This document shows positions 8,798-18,610 of a stretch of DNA of 64,000 nucleotides, in pieces. Both the position numbers and the translations under genes were made by a program. Under the pieces are notes generated by a model, which ran no database searches, was not told the DNA's origin, and was given only the letters and a program-made list of their open reading frames with translations. This DNA comes from an uncultured Pelagibacteraceae bacterium (GTDB lineage Bacteria > Pseudomonadota > Alphaproteobacteria > Pelagibacterales > Pelagibacteraceae), in assembly GCA_902604305.1 (NCBI GenBank), contig CACKXS010000004.1, positions 1-64,000 of the forward strand, given 5' to 3'. Each line of letters starts with the position of its first letter. The stretch's first letter is position 1.

Positions 8798-9595
8798 CTA
8801 CAAGATGTCTTCATGCTCTTCGTTTGAAATGTTTTGCTCTTTAAATTTTTTACTCATACTATTATAATGCATAAAACTTATCGGTATCATTATAAAATAC
8901 ATCAATCCTGATATTACTATTGCGTTAAAAGTATAAATTAATAATAAACCAAAATATAAAGCTACGGCGAGCAAAAGAAATATTGTCATATTTCTAGGAA
9001 CAGATATTTTTTTTAATGCATAAGTTGGAACTTTGCTTATTAATAAAATTGAAACTAGTACAAATAATATTGGTACAAAATAATCATAATTTATACTAAA
9101 TATTTGAATTTCGCTTAGACTATATACAAGTGGCATTAAAACTATTACTCCACCAGCAGGCGATGGAACACCTTCAAAAAAATTATCTCTCCATGATGGT
9201 TCCTTTCCAGAATTTACGTTAAATCTCGCTAACCTTAAAGCTACACAAACAACATAAATTAAACAGATTAACCAACCAATTCTGCCAAGTTCATTTAATT
9301 TCCAAAAATACATTATAAATGCTGGTGCCACTCCAAAACTTATAACATCTGTCAATGAATCTAATTCTTTTCCAACCTTTGATGTTCCTTGAATAAGTCT
9401 AGCTATTCTGCCGTCTAAACCATCTATGATTGCTGCAACTATTATTGCAATAATTGACAAAGTAAATTTGTCATCAAAAGCAAACTTTATCGAACTTAAA
9501 CCAATACATACTCCAATAAGAGTAAACATATTCGGTAAGATTACCCTTGTCTTCTTATCGCTTACTATTTTAAAGTTTTTTTTTTGTTGTTCCAT
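8798..9595 (-). CDS. pssA: CDP-diacylglycerol-serine O-phosphatidyltransferase
   Basis: This 265-residue membrane protein carries the CDP-alcohol phosphotransferase signature. The stretch DGLDGRIARLIQGTSKVGKELDSLTDVISFGVAP matches D-G-x2-A-R...G-x3-D-x3-D, about 65-100 residues from the start. Seven or eight hydrophobic segments follow. It makes phosphatidylserine from CDP-diacylglycerol and serine at the inner membrane. psd lies 3 bases upstream, so the two consecutive steps to phosphatidylethanolamine are coexpressed. It is the type II (Bacillus/alphaproteobacterial) membrane enzyme, not the E. coli phospholipase-D-like form. The end is charged and probably cytoplasmic. Confidence 0.95.
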   Translation of the reverse strand: MEQQKKNFKIVSDKKTRVILPNMFTLIGVCIGLSSIKFAFDDKFTLSIIAIIVAAIIDGLDGRIARLIQGTSKVGKELDSLTDVISFGVAPAFIMYFWKLNELGRIGWLICLIYVVCVALRLARFNVNSGKEPSWRDNFFEGVPSPAGGVIVLMPLVYSLSEIQIFSINYDYFVPILFVLVSILLISKVPTYALKKISVPRNMTIFLLLAVALYFGLLLIYTFNAIVISGLMYFIMIPISFMHYNSMSKKFKEQNISNEEHEDIL

Positions 9596-9598
9596 TTA

Positions 9599-10246
9599 TT
9601 ATTTTTTTGCTAATAAAGTTTCTCCTGCAATAGTTTTTTGATTAACTTTTACTAATGGTTTATAATTTTCAAAATAAATATCTGCTCTACTCCCAAATCT
9701 AATCATTCCAACTCTTTCTCCTTGTTTAATTTCTTGACCTTCATGAGATTCGTTTACAATTCTCCTTGCAATCAATCCAGCTATTTGAACTAATATTACA
9801 TCCTCGCCAGAACTATTTTGAATTTTATAATAATTTCTTTCATTTTCTTCACTTGCCTTATCAAGTGAAGCATTAAAAAATTTTCCAGGTTTATATAAAA
9901 TTTGTAAAATTTTTCCTGAACAAGGAGTTCTATTTACGTGGCAATCAAATACATTCATAAAAATACTTACCTTAGTAAATTTTTTATTTTCAAGTTCAAG
10001 TTCTTTTGGACCGTTGGTTTCTTGTACTTGCAAAACTAAACCATCAGCTGGACTTGTTAGAAAATTATCATCATCAATTGAAACTCTATCTGGATCCCTG
10101 AAAAAATAATAAACCCATATTGACAAAACAAGACCTATAAAACCTAGAAATCCATGAATAAAATATAAAATTATAGTTGCAGCTACAAATATAACTAAAA
10201 ACTTATATCCTTCAGTGTGTATTTTTGGGAAGATCTTATCTAGCAT
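9599..10246 (-). CDS. psd: Phosphatidylserine decarboxylase proenzyme (short type)
   Basis: This 215-residue protein is the short, Psd-A type decarboxylase of alphaproteobacteria. Near the start are hydrophobic membrane-associating segments (LVIFVAATIILYFIHGFLGFIGLVL). The core has SPADGLVLQVQE and FMNVFDCHVNRTPCSGK, and near the C-terminus RFGSRADIYF. The GS pair there is the self-cleavage point whose serine becomes the pyruvoyl cofactor. It decarboxylates phosphatidylserine to phosphatidylethanolamine. pssA follows 3 bases downstream. It diverges from icd across a 76 bp gap. Confidence 0.94.
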   Translation of the reverse strand: MLDKIFPKIHTEGYKFLVIFVAATIILYFIHGFLGFIGLVLSIWVYYFFRDPDRVSIDDDNFLTSPADGLVLQVQETNGPKELELENKKFTKVSIFMNVFDCHVNRTPCSGKILQILYKPGKFFNASLDKASEENERNYYKIQNSSGEDVILVQIAGLIARRIVNESHEGQEIKQGERVGMIRFGSRADIYFENYKPLVKVNQKTIAGETLLAKK

Positions 10247-10257
10247 AATTATTTCTT

Positions 10258-10286
10258 TTGATAATTTTTAGGTTAATATGTATATA
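10258..10286 (+). promoter_or_regulatory. Predicted sigma-70-type promoter for icd
   Basis: TTGATA (-35) and TATATA (-10) are separated by exactly 17 bases in the psd-icd divergent gap. The predicted start point would be about 30 bases before the icd ATG. In such A+T-rich DNA a -10-like hexamer is common, so the spacing and the good -35 are the main support. Confidence 0.5.
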
Positions 10287-10322
10287 AAAACTTGAAATTC
10301 AATTACTTAGATACATCTAAAT

Positions 10323-11537
10323 ATGAGCAAAATTAAGGTAAAAAACCCAATTGTTGAGTTGGATGGTGATGAAATGACCAGAGTCATATGGGACTTCATC
10401 AAAAAAAAATTAATACTTCAATATTTAGACTTGGGTATTGAATATTATGACCTGGGAATGAAAAGTAGAGATGCAACAAATGACCAAATCACAATAGATT
10501 GTGCAAAAGCAATTAAAAAAAATGGTGTTGGGATTAAATGTGCAACTATTACACCTGATGAAGCAAGAGTAAAAGAATTCAATTTAAAAAAAATGTGGAG
10601 ATCACCTAATGGTACTATAAGAAATATTTTAGGAGGAACAGTTTTTAGAGAACCAATCATCTGTAAAAATATTCCTAAATTGGTTCCAAGTTGGACTAAT
10701 CCAATTTGCATAGGTAGACATGCATTTGGAGATCAATATAGAGCAACAGATTTTAAAGTTCCTGGAAAAGGAAAATTAGAAATAAAATGGACTTCGGAAG
10801 ATGGTAGTGAAAAAAAAGAATTTGAGGTATTTAATTTTCCAGGTTCAGGTGTTGCGCTATCAATGTATAACTTGGATCAATCAATAAAAGATTTTGCTAG
10901 AGCCTGTATGAATTATGGACTTAATAGAAAATGGCCAGTTTACCTTTCAACAAAAAATACGATACTAAAAAATTATGACGGTCGATTTAAAGATTTATTC
11001 CAAGAAGTTTTTGATAAAGAATTTAAAGAAAAATTTAAAGAAAGAGAAATAACTTATGAACATAGGCTTATAGATGACATGGTGGCATGCGCTATGAAAT
11101 GGAATGGAAACTATATTTGGGCCTGCAAAAATTATGATGGAGATGTACAATCCGATACGGTTGCTCAAGGATTTGGGTCTTTGGGCCTTATGAGTAGTGT
11201 TCTAATGACACCTGATGGAAATACTATAGAAGCGGAAGCTGCACATGGGACTGTTACTAGACATTATAGACTGCATCAACAAGGAAAAGAAACATCAACA
11301 AATCCAATAGCGTCTATATTTGCATGGGCAAGAGGCCTTTATCATAGAGGAAAGATGGATAATAATGAGGAACTTAAAAAATTTGTAAAAACTTTAGAAA
11401 AAGTCTGCATTGAAACAGTTGAAAGTGGCTTAATGACAAAAGATTTAGCAATTTTGGTTGGTCCTTCAAGCAAATATCTCACGACAAATCAATTTTTAGA
11501 TGTGATTGATGGAAACCTTAAAAATAAGCTAAATTAA
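10323..11537 (+). CDS. icd: NADP-dependent isocitrate dehydrogenase
   Basis: This 404-residue protein belongs to the dimeric, eukaryote-like NADP-IDH subfamily common in alphaproteobacteria, not the E. coli type. Visible signatures are [16 protein letters not shown] at the start, [33 protein letters not shown] (substrate-serine and arginine loop), the [28 protein letters not shown] metal-binding region and [14 protein letters not shown]. It oxidatively decarboxylates isocitrate to 2-oxoglutarate in the TCA cycle and supplies NADPH. It has its own predicted promoter. Its last 9 bases overlap the alaS stop on the other strand. Confidence 0.97.
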   Translation: MSKIKVKNPIVELDGDEMTRVIWDFIKKKLILQYLDLGIEYYDLGMKSRDATNDQITIDCAKAIKKNGVGIKCATITPDEARVKEFNLKKMWRSPNGTIRNILGGTVFREPIICKNIPKLVPSWTNPICIGRHAFGDQYRATDFKVPGKGKLEIKWTSEDGSEKKEFEVFNFPGSGVALSMYNLDQSIKDFARACMNYGLNRKWPVYLSTKNTILKNYDGRFKDLFQEVFDKEFKEKFKEREITYEHRLIDDMVACAMKWNGNYIWACKNYDGDVQSDTVAQGFGSLGLMSSVLMTPDGNTIEAEAAHGTVTRHYRLHQQGKETSTNPIASIFAWARGLYHRGKMDNNEELKKFVKTLEKVCIETVESGLMTKDLAILVGPSSKYLTTNQFLDVIDGNLKNKLN

Positions 11538-14195
11538 AGATTTAATTTGGTCGATAGCATTATCTATTTTTGAACTATCAATTCCACCAGCCTGAGCAAA
11601 ATCAGGTCTGCCACCTCCTCCTTTTCCTCCAATAATTTCCGATCCAATTTTTACTAATTTAACAGCATCATATTTTTTTGTTAGATTTTCAGTAACACCA
11701 ATTGCTAATCCAATTTTTTCATCTTTAATTGCAAAAATAACTATAACGCCTTCGGTTAGTTCTTTTTTTCCATTATCAACTAGTTTTCTTAAATCTTTAG
11801 GAGGTAAATCAATTACTTTTTGAAATCTAACTTTGACATTATTTATAGTTTTATCATTAATAATATTTTTTGATTTATCGCTTAAAGTTGACTGGACTAA
11901 AAGTTGTTCATAATGCCTTGTTAAATCTTTAATTAAAGTTTGCTGATTTTCATTAGTGATATTGGGTTTGCCCCCTAATTTAATTATTTTTTCAGATAAA
12001 TCTTTAATTGTTTCTTCACTTTTTTCATTTTCAAGGTCACTGAGTTTTTCTTTTTTATTTAAATATTCTTGTAATTGCTTATCTCTTAAAGCTTCCACTC
12101 TTCTCACCCCTGCTGCTATAGAAGATTGGCTAACAATCTTAAATTTTCCTATATCGCCAGTATTTCTTACATGTGTCCCACCGCATAATTCTGTTGAGAA
12201 ATAACGTTCTTTTTCACTTCCCATTGATAAAACTCTAACTTCATCTCCATATTTTTCACCAAAAAGAGCTAATGCACCATTATCAACTGCCTCTTTTGGT
12301 GTCATAATTCTTGTTTTAACTTCAGATTTTTTTTCAACCATAGAATTTACAAAATTTTCTATTTTTTTTATTTCATCGTTTGAAATAGGCTTCATGTGAC
12401 TAAAATCAAATCTTAATCTATTAGGTTCAACTAGAGAACCTTTTTGGGTTACATGAGTACCGAGTACTCTTCTTAATGATTCATGCAATAGATGTGTTGC
12501 TGAATGATAAGCTCTAACATCGTTTCTTCTATTTACATCAATTTTCATTTCAACATTATCATTCACTTTAATAGATCCATTGATTACTTTGCCATAATGA
12601 ACAAATAAGTCTCCTAACTGTTTTTGTACATCATGTACTTCAAATTTAAATTCTCCAGAGGTAATTTCTCCGGTATCTCCAACTTGGCCACCAGATTCTC
12701 CATAAAAAGGTGTTTGATTTGTAATTATCATTCCTTCATCATTACCGGATAAGCTTTTTACTTCTTTGTTATCTTTTAATAATGACAAAATCTTTCCTTC
12801 AGCATGGTCAGTTTCATAACCTAAAAATTCTGATGGGCCTAATCTATCTTTAATTTCAAACCATATCTTATTGACTGAACTATCACCTGATCCTTTCCAA
12901 TTTTTCTTAGCAAGTTCTCTACTTTCATTCATTAAAGTTTCAAATTTTTTATTGTCTATTTTTAATGACTTATTTTTTAAAATATCTTCAGTTAAGTCTA
13001 GAGGAAATCCGTATGTGTCATATAATTTAAAAGCTATTTCACCAGGTAAAACTTTATCAATTTTTGAAATTTCATCATTTAAAATTTTCATCCCTCTTTC
13101 TAATAAAACTAAAAATTTTTCTTCTTCTGTCTTTAAAGTTTCTTTAATTAACGACTCTGCTCTTACAAGTTCAGGATAATTTCCTGACATCTCATCCATT
13201 AAAGTTTTAAAAATATTATAAAAAATTGGTTGTTTCGATCCTAGTAAATGAGAATGTCTCATCCCTCTTCTCATAATTCTTCTTAATACATAACCTCTTC
13301 CTTCGTTTGATGGCAAAACACCTTCTGCAATTAAAAATGAACTTGCTCTCAAATGATCTGCGATTACTCTAAAACTAGAAACATTTTTTTCATCAGGTTT
13401 AACTTTAACTGCTTCAGAAATTGAATTTATTAATTTTTTAAAATGATCTGTTTCATAATTATCATGTGTGCCTTGTAGCAAAGCTGCAATTCTCTCTAAA
13501 CCCATTCCTGTATCAACAGAAGGTTTTGGTAAATTTATTCTTTTTTCTTTAGAAATTTGTTCAAATTGCATAAATACTAAATTCCAAATTTCGATGTATC
13601 TATCGCCATCTTGATTTTTTGTACCAGGCAATCCACCTTTTAGGTGATCACCATGATCATAAAATATTTCTGAGCAAGGACCACAAGGTCCTGTTTCACC
13701 CATGGACCAAAAATTATCTGATGTTGCAATCTTAATAATTTTATCTTCTCCCAACCCTGTTATTTTTTTCCAAAGATTAAGTGCTTCTTCATCTTCGTTA
13801 AAAACTGTAAAATAAAGCCTATTTTTGTCTAAATCAAAGTCTTTGGTTACCAAATTCCAAGCTAGTTCAATAGCTCTTTCTTTAAAATAATCTCCAAATG
13901 AAAAATTTCCAAGCATCTCAAAAAATGTATGGTGCCTTGGTGTATAACCAACATTTTCGAGATCATTATGCTTTCCTCCAGCTCTTACGCACTTTTGGGA
14001 TGTGGTTGCTGTTTTATAATCTCTTTTTTCTAACCCAGTAAAAACATTTTTAAATTGAACCATTCCTGAATTTGCAAACATTAATGTTGGGTCGTTATTA
14101 GGAACTAAGTTACTAGAGTCCACAATTTTATGACCATTCTTCTCAAAATATTTGAGAAAAGTACTTCTTATTTCATTAAGCGTTTTGTCTGCCAT
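11529..14195 (-). CDS. alaS: Alanyl-tRNA synthetase
   Basis: This 888-residue protein has the full AlaRS layout. The class II catalytic core is at the N-terminus (motif 2 around [32 protein letters not shown]). The tRNA recognition part is next, then the editing domain with zinc-binding [11 protein letters not shown] and CGGTHV, and finally the C-Ala tail with [16 protein letters not shown]. It charges tRNA-Ala and clears mischarged serine and glycine. recA lies upstream on the same strand, but a strong terminator between them indicates a separate transcript. The 3' end overlaps icd by 9 bp. Confidence 0.98.
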   Translation of the reverse strand: MADKTLNEIRSTFLKYFEKNGHKIVDSSNLVPNNDPTLMFANSGMVQFKNVFTGLEKRDYKTATTSQKCVRAGGKHNDLENVGYTPRHHTFFEMLGNFSFGDYFKERAIELAWNLVTKDFDLDKNRLYFTVFNEDEEALNLWKKITGLGEDKIIKIATSDNFWSMGETGPCGPCSEIFYDHGDHLKGGLPGTKNQDGDRYIEIWNLVFMQFEQISKEKRINLPKPSVDTGMGLERIAALLQGTHDNYETDHFKKLINSISEAVKVKPDEKNVSSFRVIADHLRASSFLIAEGVLPSNEGRGYVLRRIMRRGMRHSHLLGSKQPIFYNIFKTLMDEMSGNYPELVRAESLIKETLKTEEEKFLVLLERGMKILNDEISKIDKVLPGEIAFKLYDTYGFPLDLTEDILKNKSLKIDNKKFETLMNESRELAKKNWKGSGDSSVNKIWFEIKDRLGPSEFLGYETDHAEGKILSLLKDNKEVKSLSGNDEGMIITNQTPFYGESGGQVGDTGEITSGEFKFEVHDVQKQLGDLFVHYGKVINGSIKVNDNVEMKIDVNRRNDVRAYHSATHLLHESLRRVLGTHVTQKGSLVEPNRLRFDFSHMKPISNDEIKKIENFVNSMVEKKSEVKTRIMTPKEAVDNGALALFGEKYGDEVRVLSMGSEKERYFSTELCGGTHVRNTGDIGKFKIVSQSSIAAGVRRVEALRDKQLQEYLNKKEKLSDLENEKSEETIKDLSEKIIKLGGKPNITNENQQTLIKDLTRHYEQLLVQSTLSDKSKNIINDKTINNVKVRFQKVIDLPPKDLRKLVDNGKKELTEGVIVIFAIKDEKIGLAIGVTENLTKKYDAVKLVKIGSEIIGGKGGGGRPDFAQAGGIDSSKIDNAIDQIKSLI

Positions 14196-14242
14196 ATTTC
14201 TAAAATACAGCTTTTTTATATGATGTCTATATATCTGTAGGG

Positions 14243-14270
14243 AAAAAAGGCGCCCAAAAGAGCGCCTTTT
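14243..14270 (-). terminator. Rho-independent terminator after recA
   Basis: The inverted repeat AAAAGGCGC / GCGCCTTTT (9 bp, GC-rich core, 8-base loop) lies 20 bases past the recA stop. On the minus strand it runs into a T tract (GCGCCTTTTTT). It is one of the few clear intrinsic terminators in this A+T-rich window. Confidence 0.9.
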
Positions 14271-14289
14271 AATAACTAAAAGTTATATG

Positions 14290-15405
14290 CTAATTTTTTT
14301 TCGTAGGTACTTCCTCTGGAGATTCTGCCTTTTCTTTCTCAATCGGATTACCTTCAATTTTTTTAGAAATAAGACCAGCTTTTTCTCTTATTGCCATTTC
14401 TATTTCTGCTGCAGCCTTAGGATTTTGTTCAAGGAATAATTTTGCATTTTCTTTTCCTTGGCCAATTTTTTCGCCCTTGTAAGCATACCAAGCACCTGAT
14501 TTTTCAACTATCTCTGCTTTTGCCCCAAGATCAATCAGTTCTCCAGTTTTACTTATTCCTTTTCCATACATTAGGTCAAATTCAACTACCTTAAATGGTG
14601 GCGCAACTTTATTTTTAACAACTTTTACTCTAGTTGCGTTTCCAATAATTTCATCTTTATCTTTGATGGCACCTATTCTTCTTATATCCATTCTAACTGA
14701 TGAATAAAATTTCAGTGCATTTCCTCCAGAGGTTGTTTCTGGACTTCCAAACATTACACCAATTTTCATTCTAATTTGGTTAATGAAAATAACCATTGTA
14801 TTTGTTCGAGAAACAGATCCGGTTAATTTTCTTAATGCCTGACTCATTAATCTTGATTGAAGGCCTACATGATGATCTCCCATCTCTCCTTCAATTTCAG
14901 CTCTTGGTGTTAATGCTGCAACAGAATCAACCACAATAACTGACATTGATCCTGATTTAATTAAAGTATCAGTAATTTCTAAAGCTTGTTCACCAGTATC
15001 TGGTTGAGAAATTAATAGTTCTTCAGTATTAACGCCTAATTTTTTTGCATAAACTGGATCTAATGCATGTTCTGCATCAACAAATCCACAAATACCACCG
15101 GCTTTCTGTGCTTCAGCTATAACTTGTAAAGCTAGTGTTGTTTTTCCAGATGACTCTGGCCCATAAATTTCAACAATTCTTCCTTTTGGCAATCCTCCAA
15201 TACCAAGCGCAAGGTCTAAACTTAGAGATCCTGTTGAAACAGACTCTACATCCATAGCTTTTTGTTGACCTAGCTTCATCACAGAGCCTTTTCCAAAGTT
15301 ATCTGTAATTTGGCTAATTGCTGCTTCTAGAGCTTTATTTTTTTCTTTGTTTTCCAATTCTTTATCTTTAGTGGATTTCACCACTTTTAAGTTATTTTTA
15401 GTCAT
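14290..15405 (-). CDS. recA: RecA recombinase
   Basis: This 371-residue protein has all RecA core motifs: Walker [14 protein letters not shown] at about residues 84-96, Walker [13 protein letters not shown], loop L1 region [23 protein letters not shown], and loop L2 with [30 protein letters not shown]. The first 20 residues are a lysine-rich extension and the C-terminus is acidic, as usual. It forms filaments on single-stranded DNA, drives strand exchange and promotes LexA/UmuD self-cleavage. The start has a good ribosome site (GAGG, 6 bases from ATG). Upstream is a predicted SOS operator matching the one at umuD; a terminator follows the gene. Confidence 0.99.
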   Translation of the reverse strand: MTKNNLKVVKSTKDKELENKEKNKALEAAISQITDNFGKGSVMKLGQQKAMDVESVSTGSLSLDLALGIGGLPKGRIVEIYGPESSGKTTLALQVIAEAQKAGGICGFVDAEHALDPVYAKKLGVNTEELLISQPDTGEQALEITDTLIKSGSMSVIVVDSVAALTPRAEIEGEMGDHHVGLQSRLMSQALRKLTGSVSRTNTMVIFINQIRMKIGVMFGSPETTSGGNALKFYSSVRMDIRRIGAIKDKDEIIGNATRVKVVKNKVAPPFKVVEFDLMYGKGISKTGELIDLGAKAEIVEKSGAWYAYKGEKIGQGKENAKLFLEQNPKAAAEIEMAIREKAGLISKKIEGNPIEKEKAESPEEVPTKKN

Positions 15406-15451
15406 TTTTTGCCTCTTTTTTTAGGTTTTTTAACAGTCGAATCATATTTTA

Positions 15452-15479
15452 AATGTACACATTTTGTTCTCATTGGCAA
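15452..15479 (-). promoter_or_regulatory. recA promoter with embedded predicted LexA/SOS operator
   Basis: On the minus strand TTGCCA and TACATT are 16 bases apart. Between and overlapping them sits GAAC-AAAATGT-GTAC (15455-15469), one base off the alphaproteobacterial SOS box GAAC-N7-GAAC. The site begins 50 bases before the recA ATG. The first 9 bases are identical to the umuD operator (GAACAAAAT), which supports a shared repressor. Confidence 0.7.
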
Positions 15480-15513
15480 TAAAAATATTTCTTTAGCTCA
15501 AAAAAACCCCAAT

Positions 15514-16809
15514 TTATTTGATTTTTAAATAGTCGCTATTAAGCAATCCTATTGATTTTAAGAGATTAAATTGGGAAAGAAGATAGTTTCTTTCTGAATT
15601 AGCTAATGAAATTTGTGCATTCAGCAAAAAAGAATTTGATTGAATAACATCAAGAGTTGTTCTTCCTAGGCCACTTTCGTACTCAGCTGTAATTCCTTCG
15701 TTTGCTATTTCTGCAGCTTTAACTTGTAGTTCAACTGAGTTTAACAAACTTTTACTAGATTGAAAATTTGACCAAGCACTTGCAACATTTGTGTCATTTG
15801 TCTTAGTTGTGTTATTTAAAAGTAATCTTTTTCTAGCTTGTAAATTTATATTTTTTTTGTATTTAGCTCTATTTTTACCTCCTGTATAAAAAGGCCAAGA
15901 TACTGTTGCTTTTAAAATATCTTTTTCTCTATCATTATAAGTAGAGCTTAAATCTTCACTGTAAGATCTTTCAAAAGATAATTTAGCAGTTGGCGATAAG
16001 TCTGATTTTGCAATTATTGTATCTTTCTCAGATTGTTCATATTCTAGTTTAGCAATAATTAAATCAGGATTATTTTTTTTTGATAATTCAATTGCTGAAT
16101 TTAAATCTGTTGGCATTATGAAATTTAGTTTTGAATTTTTTTCTAATATATTAGAATTTGATAGTGGTCCGATAATATTTTCATAATTTAATTTACTTGT
16201 TAAAACTTCATTTTCAGCTTGAATAAATTTTGCCTGGGCTTCGGCCAAAGAGGATTCTGATTGAGCAACATCTGATATAGTTACCTGTCCTCTTTCAAGT
16301 CTAATACTGTCCGTCTCAACTTGTCTTTCCAATAAGTTGACATTTACTTTATTAATTTCAAATTTTTCATTTGCCAAAATAAGCCCAGAGTAAGCTTCTA
16401 TTGCTTTATACAAAATATCTTGTTCTTTTTTTAGGAGTTTTGCTATTGCAAGTTTGATGCCAATTTTATTTTTTTCGTACTCAGCGCTTCTTCCAGAATC
16501 AAATAATGTTTGTTCTATAGTTATCGTAGTTGTTTGGGGATCTACATCTGTAACAGCAGCATCACCTCCTGACTGATTTGTTAATTTATTTGTATCTTCT
16601 CTGCTTTTACTTCCACTTAAAGTTAGAGTTGGATGATATTCTCCTTTAGAAATATTTAAATCTTCTTCAGAAACTTTAATATTTTCTCTTTCAGCATTTA
16701 ACTCAGTGTTATTGTTATAAGCTTGAGTAAGAGCCTCAGAAATAGTTACTGCAAATACCTTGGGTATAAAAAAAATTAACGAAATTATAATTAAAATTAC
16801 TTTTTTCAT
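15514..16809 (-). CDS. TolC-family outer membrane efflux protein
   Basis: This 431-residue protein begins with a signal peptide (VILIIISLIFFIPKVFA) and then shows the duplicated outer-membrane-factor pattern. It has ISEALTQAYNNNTELNAEREN at the start of the first repeat and SAIELSKKNNPDLIIAKLEYEQSEKD at the second. The long heptad-rich helices form the periplasmic tunnel, and the strand-rich parts (TTTITIEQTLFDSGRS, ATVSWPFYTGG) form the barrel. A trimer in the outer membrane would serve type I secretion or RND pumps. No inner-membrane partner is adjacent. It abuts the kinase gene upstream with no gap. Whether it is the sole TolC of the genome cannot be seen here. Confidence 0.9.
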   Translation of the reverse strand: MKKVILIIISLIFFIPKVFAVTISEALTQAYNNNTELNAERENIKVSEEDLNISKGEYHPTLTLSGSKSREDTNKLTNQSGGDAAVTDVDPQTTTITIEQTLFDSGRSAEYEKNKIGIKLAIAKLLKKEQDILYKAIEAYSGLILANEKFEINKVNVNLLERQVETDSIRLERGQVTISDVAQSESSLAEAQAKFIQAENEVLTSKLNYENIIGPLSNSNILEKNSKLNFIMPTDLNSAIELSKKNNPDLIIAKLEYEQSEKDTIIAKSDLSPTAKLSFERSYSEDLSSTYNDREKDILKATVSWPFYTGGKNRAKYKKNINLQARKRLLLNNTTKTNDTNVASAWSNFQSSKSLLNSVELQVKAAEIANEGITAEYESGLGRTTLDVIQSNSFLLNAQISLANSERNYLLSQFNLLKSIGLLNSDYLKIK

Positions 16810-17733
16810 CTATCTAAATTTAATTGAATTAATTTGATGATTACTATTTAATTTCATTACAATCGAGGCATATTTTGGCGCATCTTTAAACATTCTTTGG
16901 GTAGTTCTTTGGTATGTTTGCATAAAATTTATTATATCACTTCTATTCATAATTCTTAAATTTCTTTTATTTTTTGATTTTAACCAAAGCATTTTTTCTT
17001 GTTTTATTCTCCATTTTTGAAGCATTTTAAAATTATTAGCCCTAAGATAAATTAATTCATTAATTTGTTTAAATAAATTTTTATAATGCGTTTTCAATTG
17101 AATATTAACATAATTTCTCCAAACTAAATCTGGGTCTTCTATTTTTTCTAATGAATTTATAGATCTAACAAGCTCTGAATTTTTTTGAGCTTTTGCACCA
17201 ACACACCAGCCTTCAAAAATTATTACATCTGGTCTTGAATTAATTTTATACCATAACTTTTTGTGGCATCTATCGTCTTTAGATTTATCAAATTTTGGTA
17301 ATCTTAATTTACTAAATTTTTTATTTTTAATTTTTTTAAAGAATTCATAAATAATTCTATAATCATGAGTTCCTGGCACTCCCCTTGTCATTAATAAAGG
17401 ATGCTTAGTGATCGATAATTTTTTTCTATCTTTTCTAGTTTTATAAAAATCATCAATAGAAATTTTAAAAACTTTAAGTTTAAAATATTTTTTTAATATC
17501 AAAGATATTATTGTAGTGATTGTAGTTTTTCCTGTTCCTTGTCCTCCTGCTAAACCAATAATCAATGGAGATTTTTTATTTAATTTATTTGCTATCCAAA
17601 AACTTGTGGGTATTAAATAAGATTTAAGCATCTTATTTTTATTTTTAAATTTATTTGTTTTTGTTTCTTGTAAATTTATAAATTTAAAACAATCATTTTT
17701 TACTTTCTTATAACACTCATCAATTGACTGCAT
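16810..17733 (-). CDS. P-loop kinase, D-glycerate 3-kinase-like
   Basis: This 307-residue P-loop kinase has Walker A GLAGGQGTGKTTITTII at about residues 79-95, then FKISIDDFYKTRKDR and the loop HPLLMTRGVPGTHDY. After these is VIIFEGWCVGAKAQ, the arrangement of plant-type D-glycerate 3-kinase and related PRK/uridine-kinase-like enzymes. The C-terminal half has WRNYVNIQLKTHYKNLF and YQRTTQRMF. The expected reaction is ATP-dependent phosphorylation of D-glycerate to 3-phosphoglycerate, feeding glycolysis or serine synthesis; substrate identity is by family only. It abuts the TolC-like gene and sits 6 bases after the GFA gene. Confidence 0.78.
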   Translation of the reverse strand: MQSIDECYKKVKNDCFKFINLQETKTNKFKNKNKMLKSYLIPTSFWIANKLNKKSPLIIGLAGGQGTGKTTITTIISLILKKYFKLKVFKISIDDFYKTRKDRKKLSITKHPLLMTRGVPGTHDYRIIYEFFKKIKNKKFSKLRLPKFDKSKDDRCHKKLWYKINSRPDVIIFEGWCVGAKAQKNSELVRSINSLEKIEDPDLVWRNYVNIQLKTHYKNLFKQINELIYLRANNFKMLQKWRIKQEKMLWLKSKNKRNLRIMNRSDIINFMQTYQRTTQRMFKDAPKYASIVMKLNSNHQINSIKFR

Positions 17734-17739
17734 ATAAAA

Positions 17740-18108
17740 TTATTTTTTTTGATCTAGAGGATGGTTTTCTCCATCATTAACTGGAACATTTTCTATCTCG
17801 AATGGCTTAATGCCTTCAATGCAAGCAATATTTACACCATAGATTTTTGGATTACTTCTTGGTCTGTTATGTGTATGAATGCCACAAACTTTACAAAAAT
17901 AATGTTGAGCAGTTTTTGTTTTAAATTGATAAAGTGTTAAAAGATTTTCTCCTTTAACTAGTTTAAAATCATCTGGTCCTGTAACTCCTATGATGTATCC
18001 TTTTCTTTTACAGATGGAACAATTGCAACGCATAATCTTTTGAAATCCATTTTCAGGAACATTAACTTCTGCTTCTACTCCTCCACAATGGCAAGTTAGT
18101 TTTTTCAT
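17740..18108 (-). CDS. GFA-domain zinc protein (glutathione-dependent formaldehyde-activating family)
   Basis: This 122-residue protein has the cysteine pattern of the GFA / CENP-V family. It shows CHCGGVEAEV at the start, MRCNCSICKRKG in the middle and YFCKVCGIHTHNRP later, giving CxC, CxxC and CxxC zinc ligands. Family members include S-(hydroxymethyl)glutathione synthase, which is disputed as an enzyme, and many of unknown role. Formaldehyde detoxification would suit a methyl-oxidising marine bacterium but is inferred. It is the central gene of a tight minus-strand run with the kinase and two small proteins. Confidence 0.85.
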   Translation of the reverse strand: MKKLTCHCGGVEAEVNVPENGFQKIMRCNCSICKRKGYIIGVTGPDDFKLVKGENLLTLYQFKTKTAQHYFCKVCGIHTHNRPRSNPKIYGVNIACIEGIKPFEIENVPVNDGENHPLDQKK

Positions 18109-18148
18109 TTATATTTCTCCTTTAATATATTATTTCCTAAAAGTTTTT

Positions 18149-18325
18149 TCATTCAATTCTATTATCGTAATTGCTAAAAAAGTATTTTTCTACGCCAGTC
18201 CAAAGTATTATACCCGCACCTATCCACGTTAAGTGATAAGGTCCAATACCTAGCAAGCCTATCATTCCAATAATAAAACCAACTGTGTTTCCTCTAGCAA
18301 AAGGTGTTTTAAAAAGTTTTTTCAT
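18149..18325 (-). CDS. Small two-helix membrane protein (58 aa), hypothetical
   Basis: This ORF is below the track cutoff. Reading from ATG at 18325 to TGA at 18149 gives 58 residues starting MKKLFKTPFARGNT. Two hydrophobic stretches, VGFIIGMIGLLGIGPYHL and WIGAGIILWTGVEKYFF, could form a helical hairpin in the membrane. The start lies 3 bases after the stop of the upstream exported protein gene, and the GFA gene begins 40 bases downstream, consistent with an operon. I do not recognise the family. The regular codon use and tight packing favour a real gene. Confidence 0.6.
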   Translation of the reverse strand: MKKLFKTPFARGNTVGFIIGMIGLLGIGPYHLTWIGAGIILWTGVEKYFFSNYDNRIE

Positions 18326-18328
18326 TTT

Positions 18329-18577
18329 TTAAGGTATCCAACAAGTGGCAACGTGTTTTTCTACACTATAAACACAAGTGATTAATCTAAACTTACTACC
18401 AGATCCATCACTTATTAAATTATATTGATAATATCCTGATTCAATTATGTTTGTTGAATGTAGCTCATAACCTTCTTCTAATAATGTATTAATTTTTTTG
18501 AAACCTATCATTGGAAGTGAACTTGCACTTCCTGCAAAAAATAAACCCAGAACCACGATCCCTAAAATTTTTTTCAT
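18329..18577 (-). CDS. Small exported protein (82 aa), hypothetical
   Basis: The track start at 18589 is a TTG. The in-frame ATG at 18577 is preferred because GGA sits 7 bases before it and it opens a normal signal peptide (KKILGIVVLGLFFAGSASS). The mature part of about 60 residues includes NTLLEEGYELHSTNIIES, SGSKFRLITCVYSVEKHVATCWIP and two cysteines that could form a disulfide. This resembles the many short periplasmic proteins of marine alphaproteobacteria whose C-terminal half is a beta-rich 'gyelk' type fold. Function unknown. It is the first gene of the minus run 18577-16810, divergent from umuD. Confidence 0.7.
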   Translation of the reverse strand: MKKILGIVVLGLFFAGSASSLPMIGFKKINTLLEEGYELHSTNIIESGYYQYNLISDGSGSKFRLITCVYSVEKHVATCWIP

Positions 18578-18610
18578 ATTAGTATCCAACGAAACTATCC
18601 TTGGTTGAAG

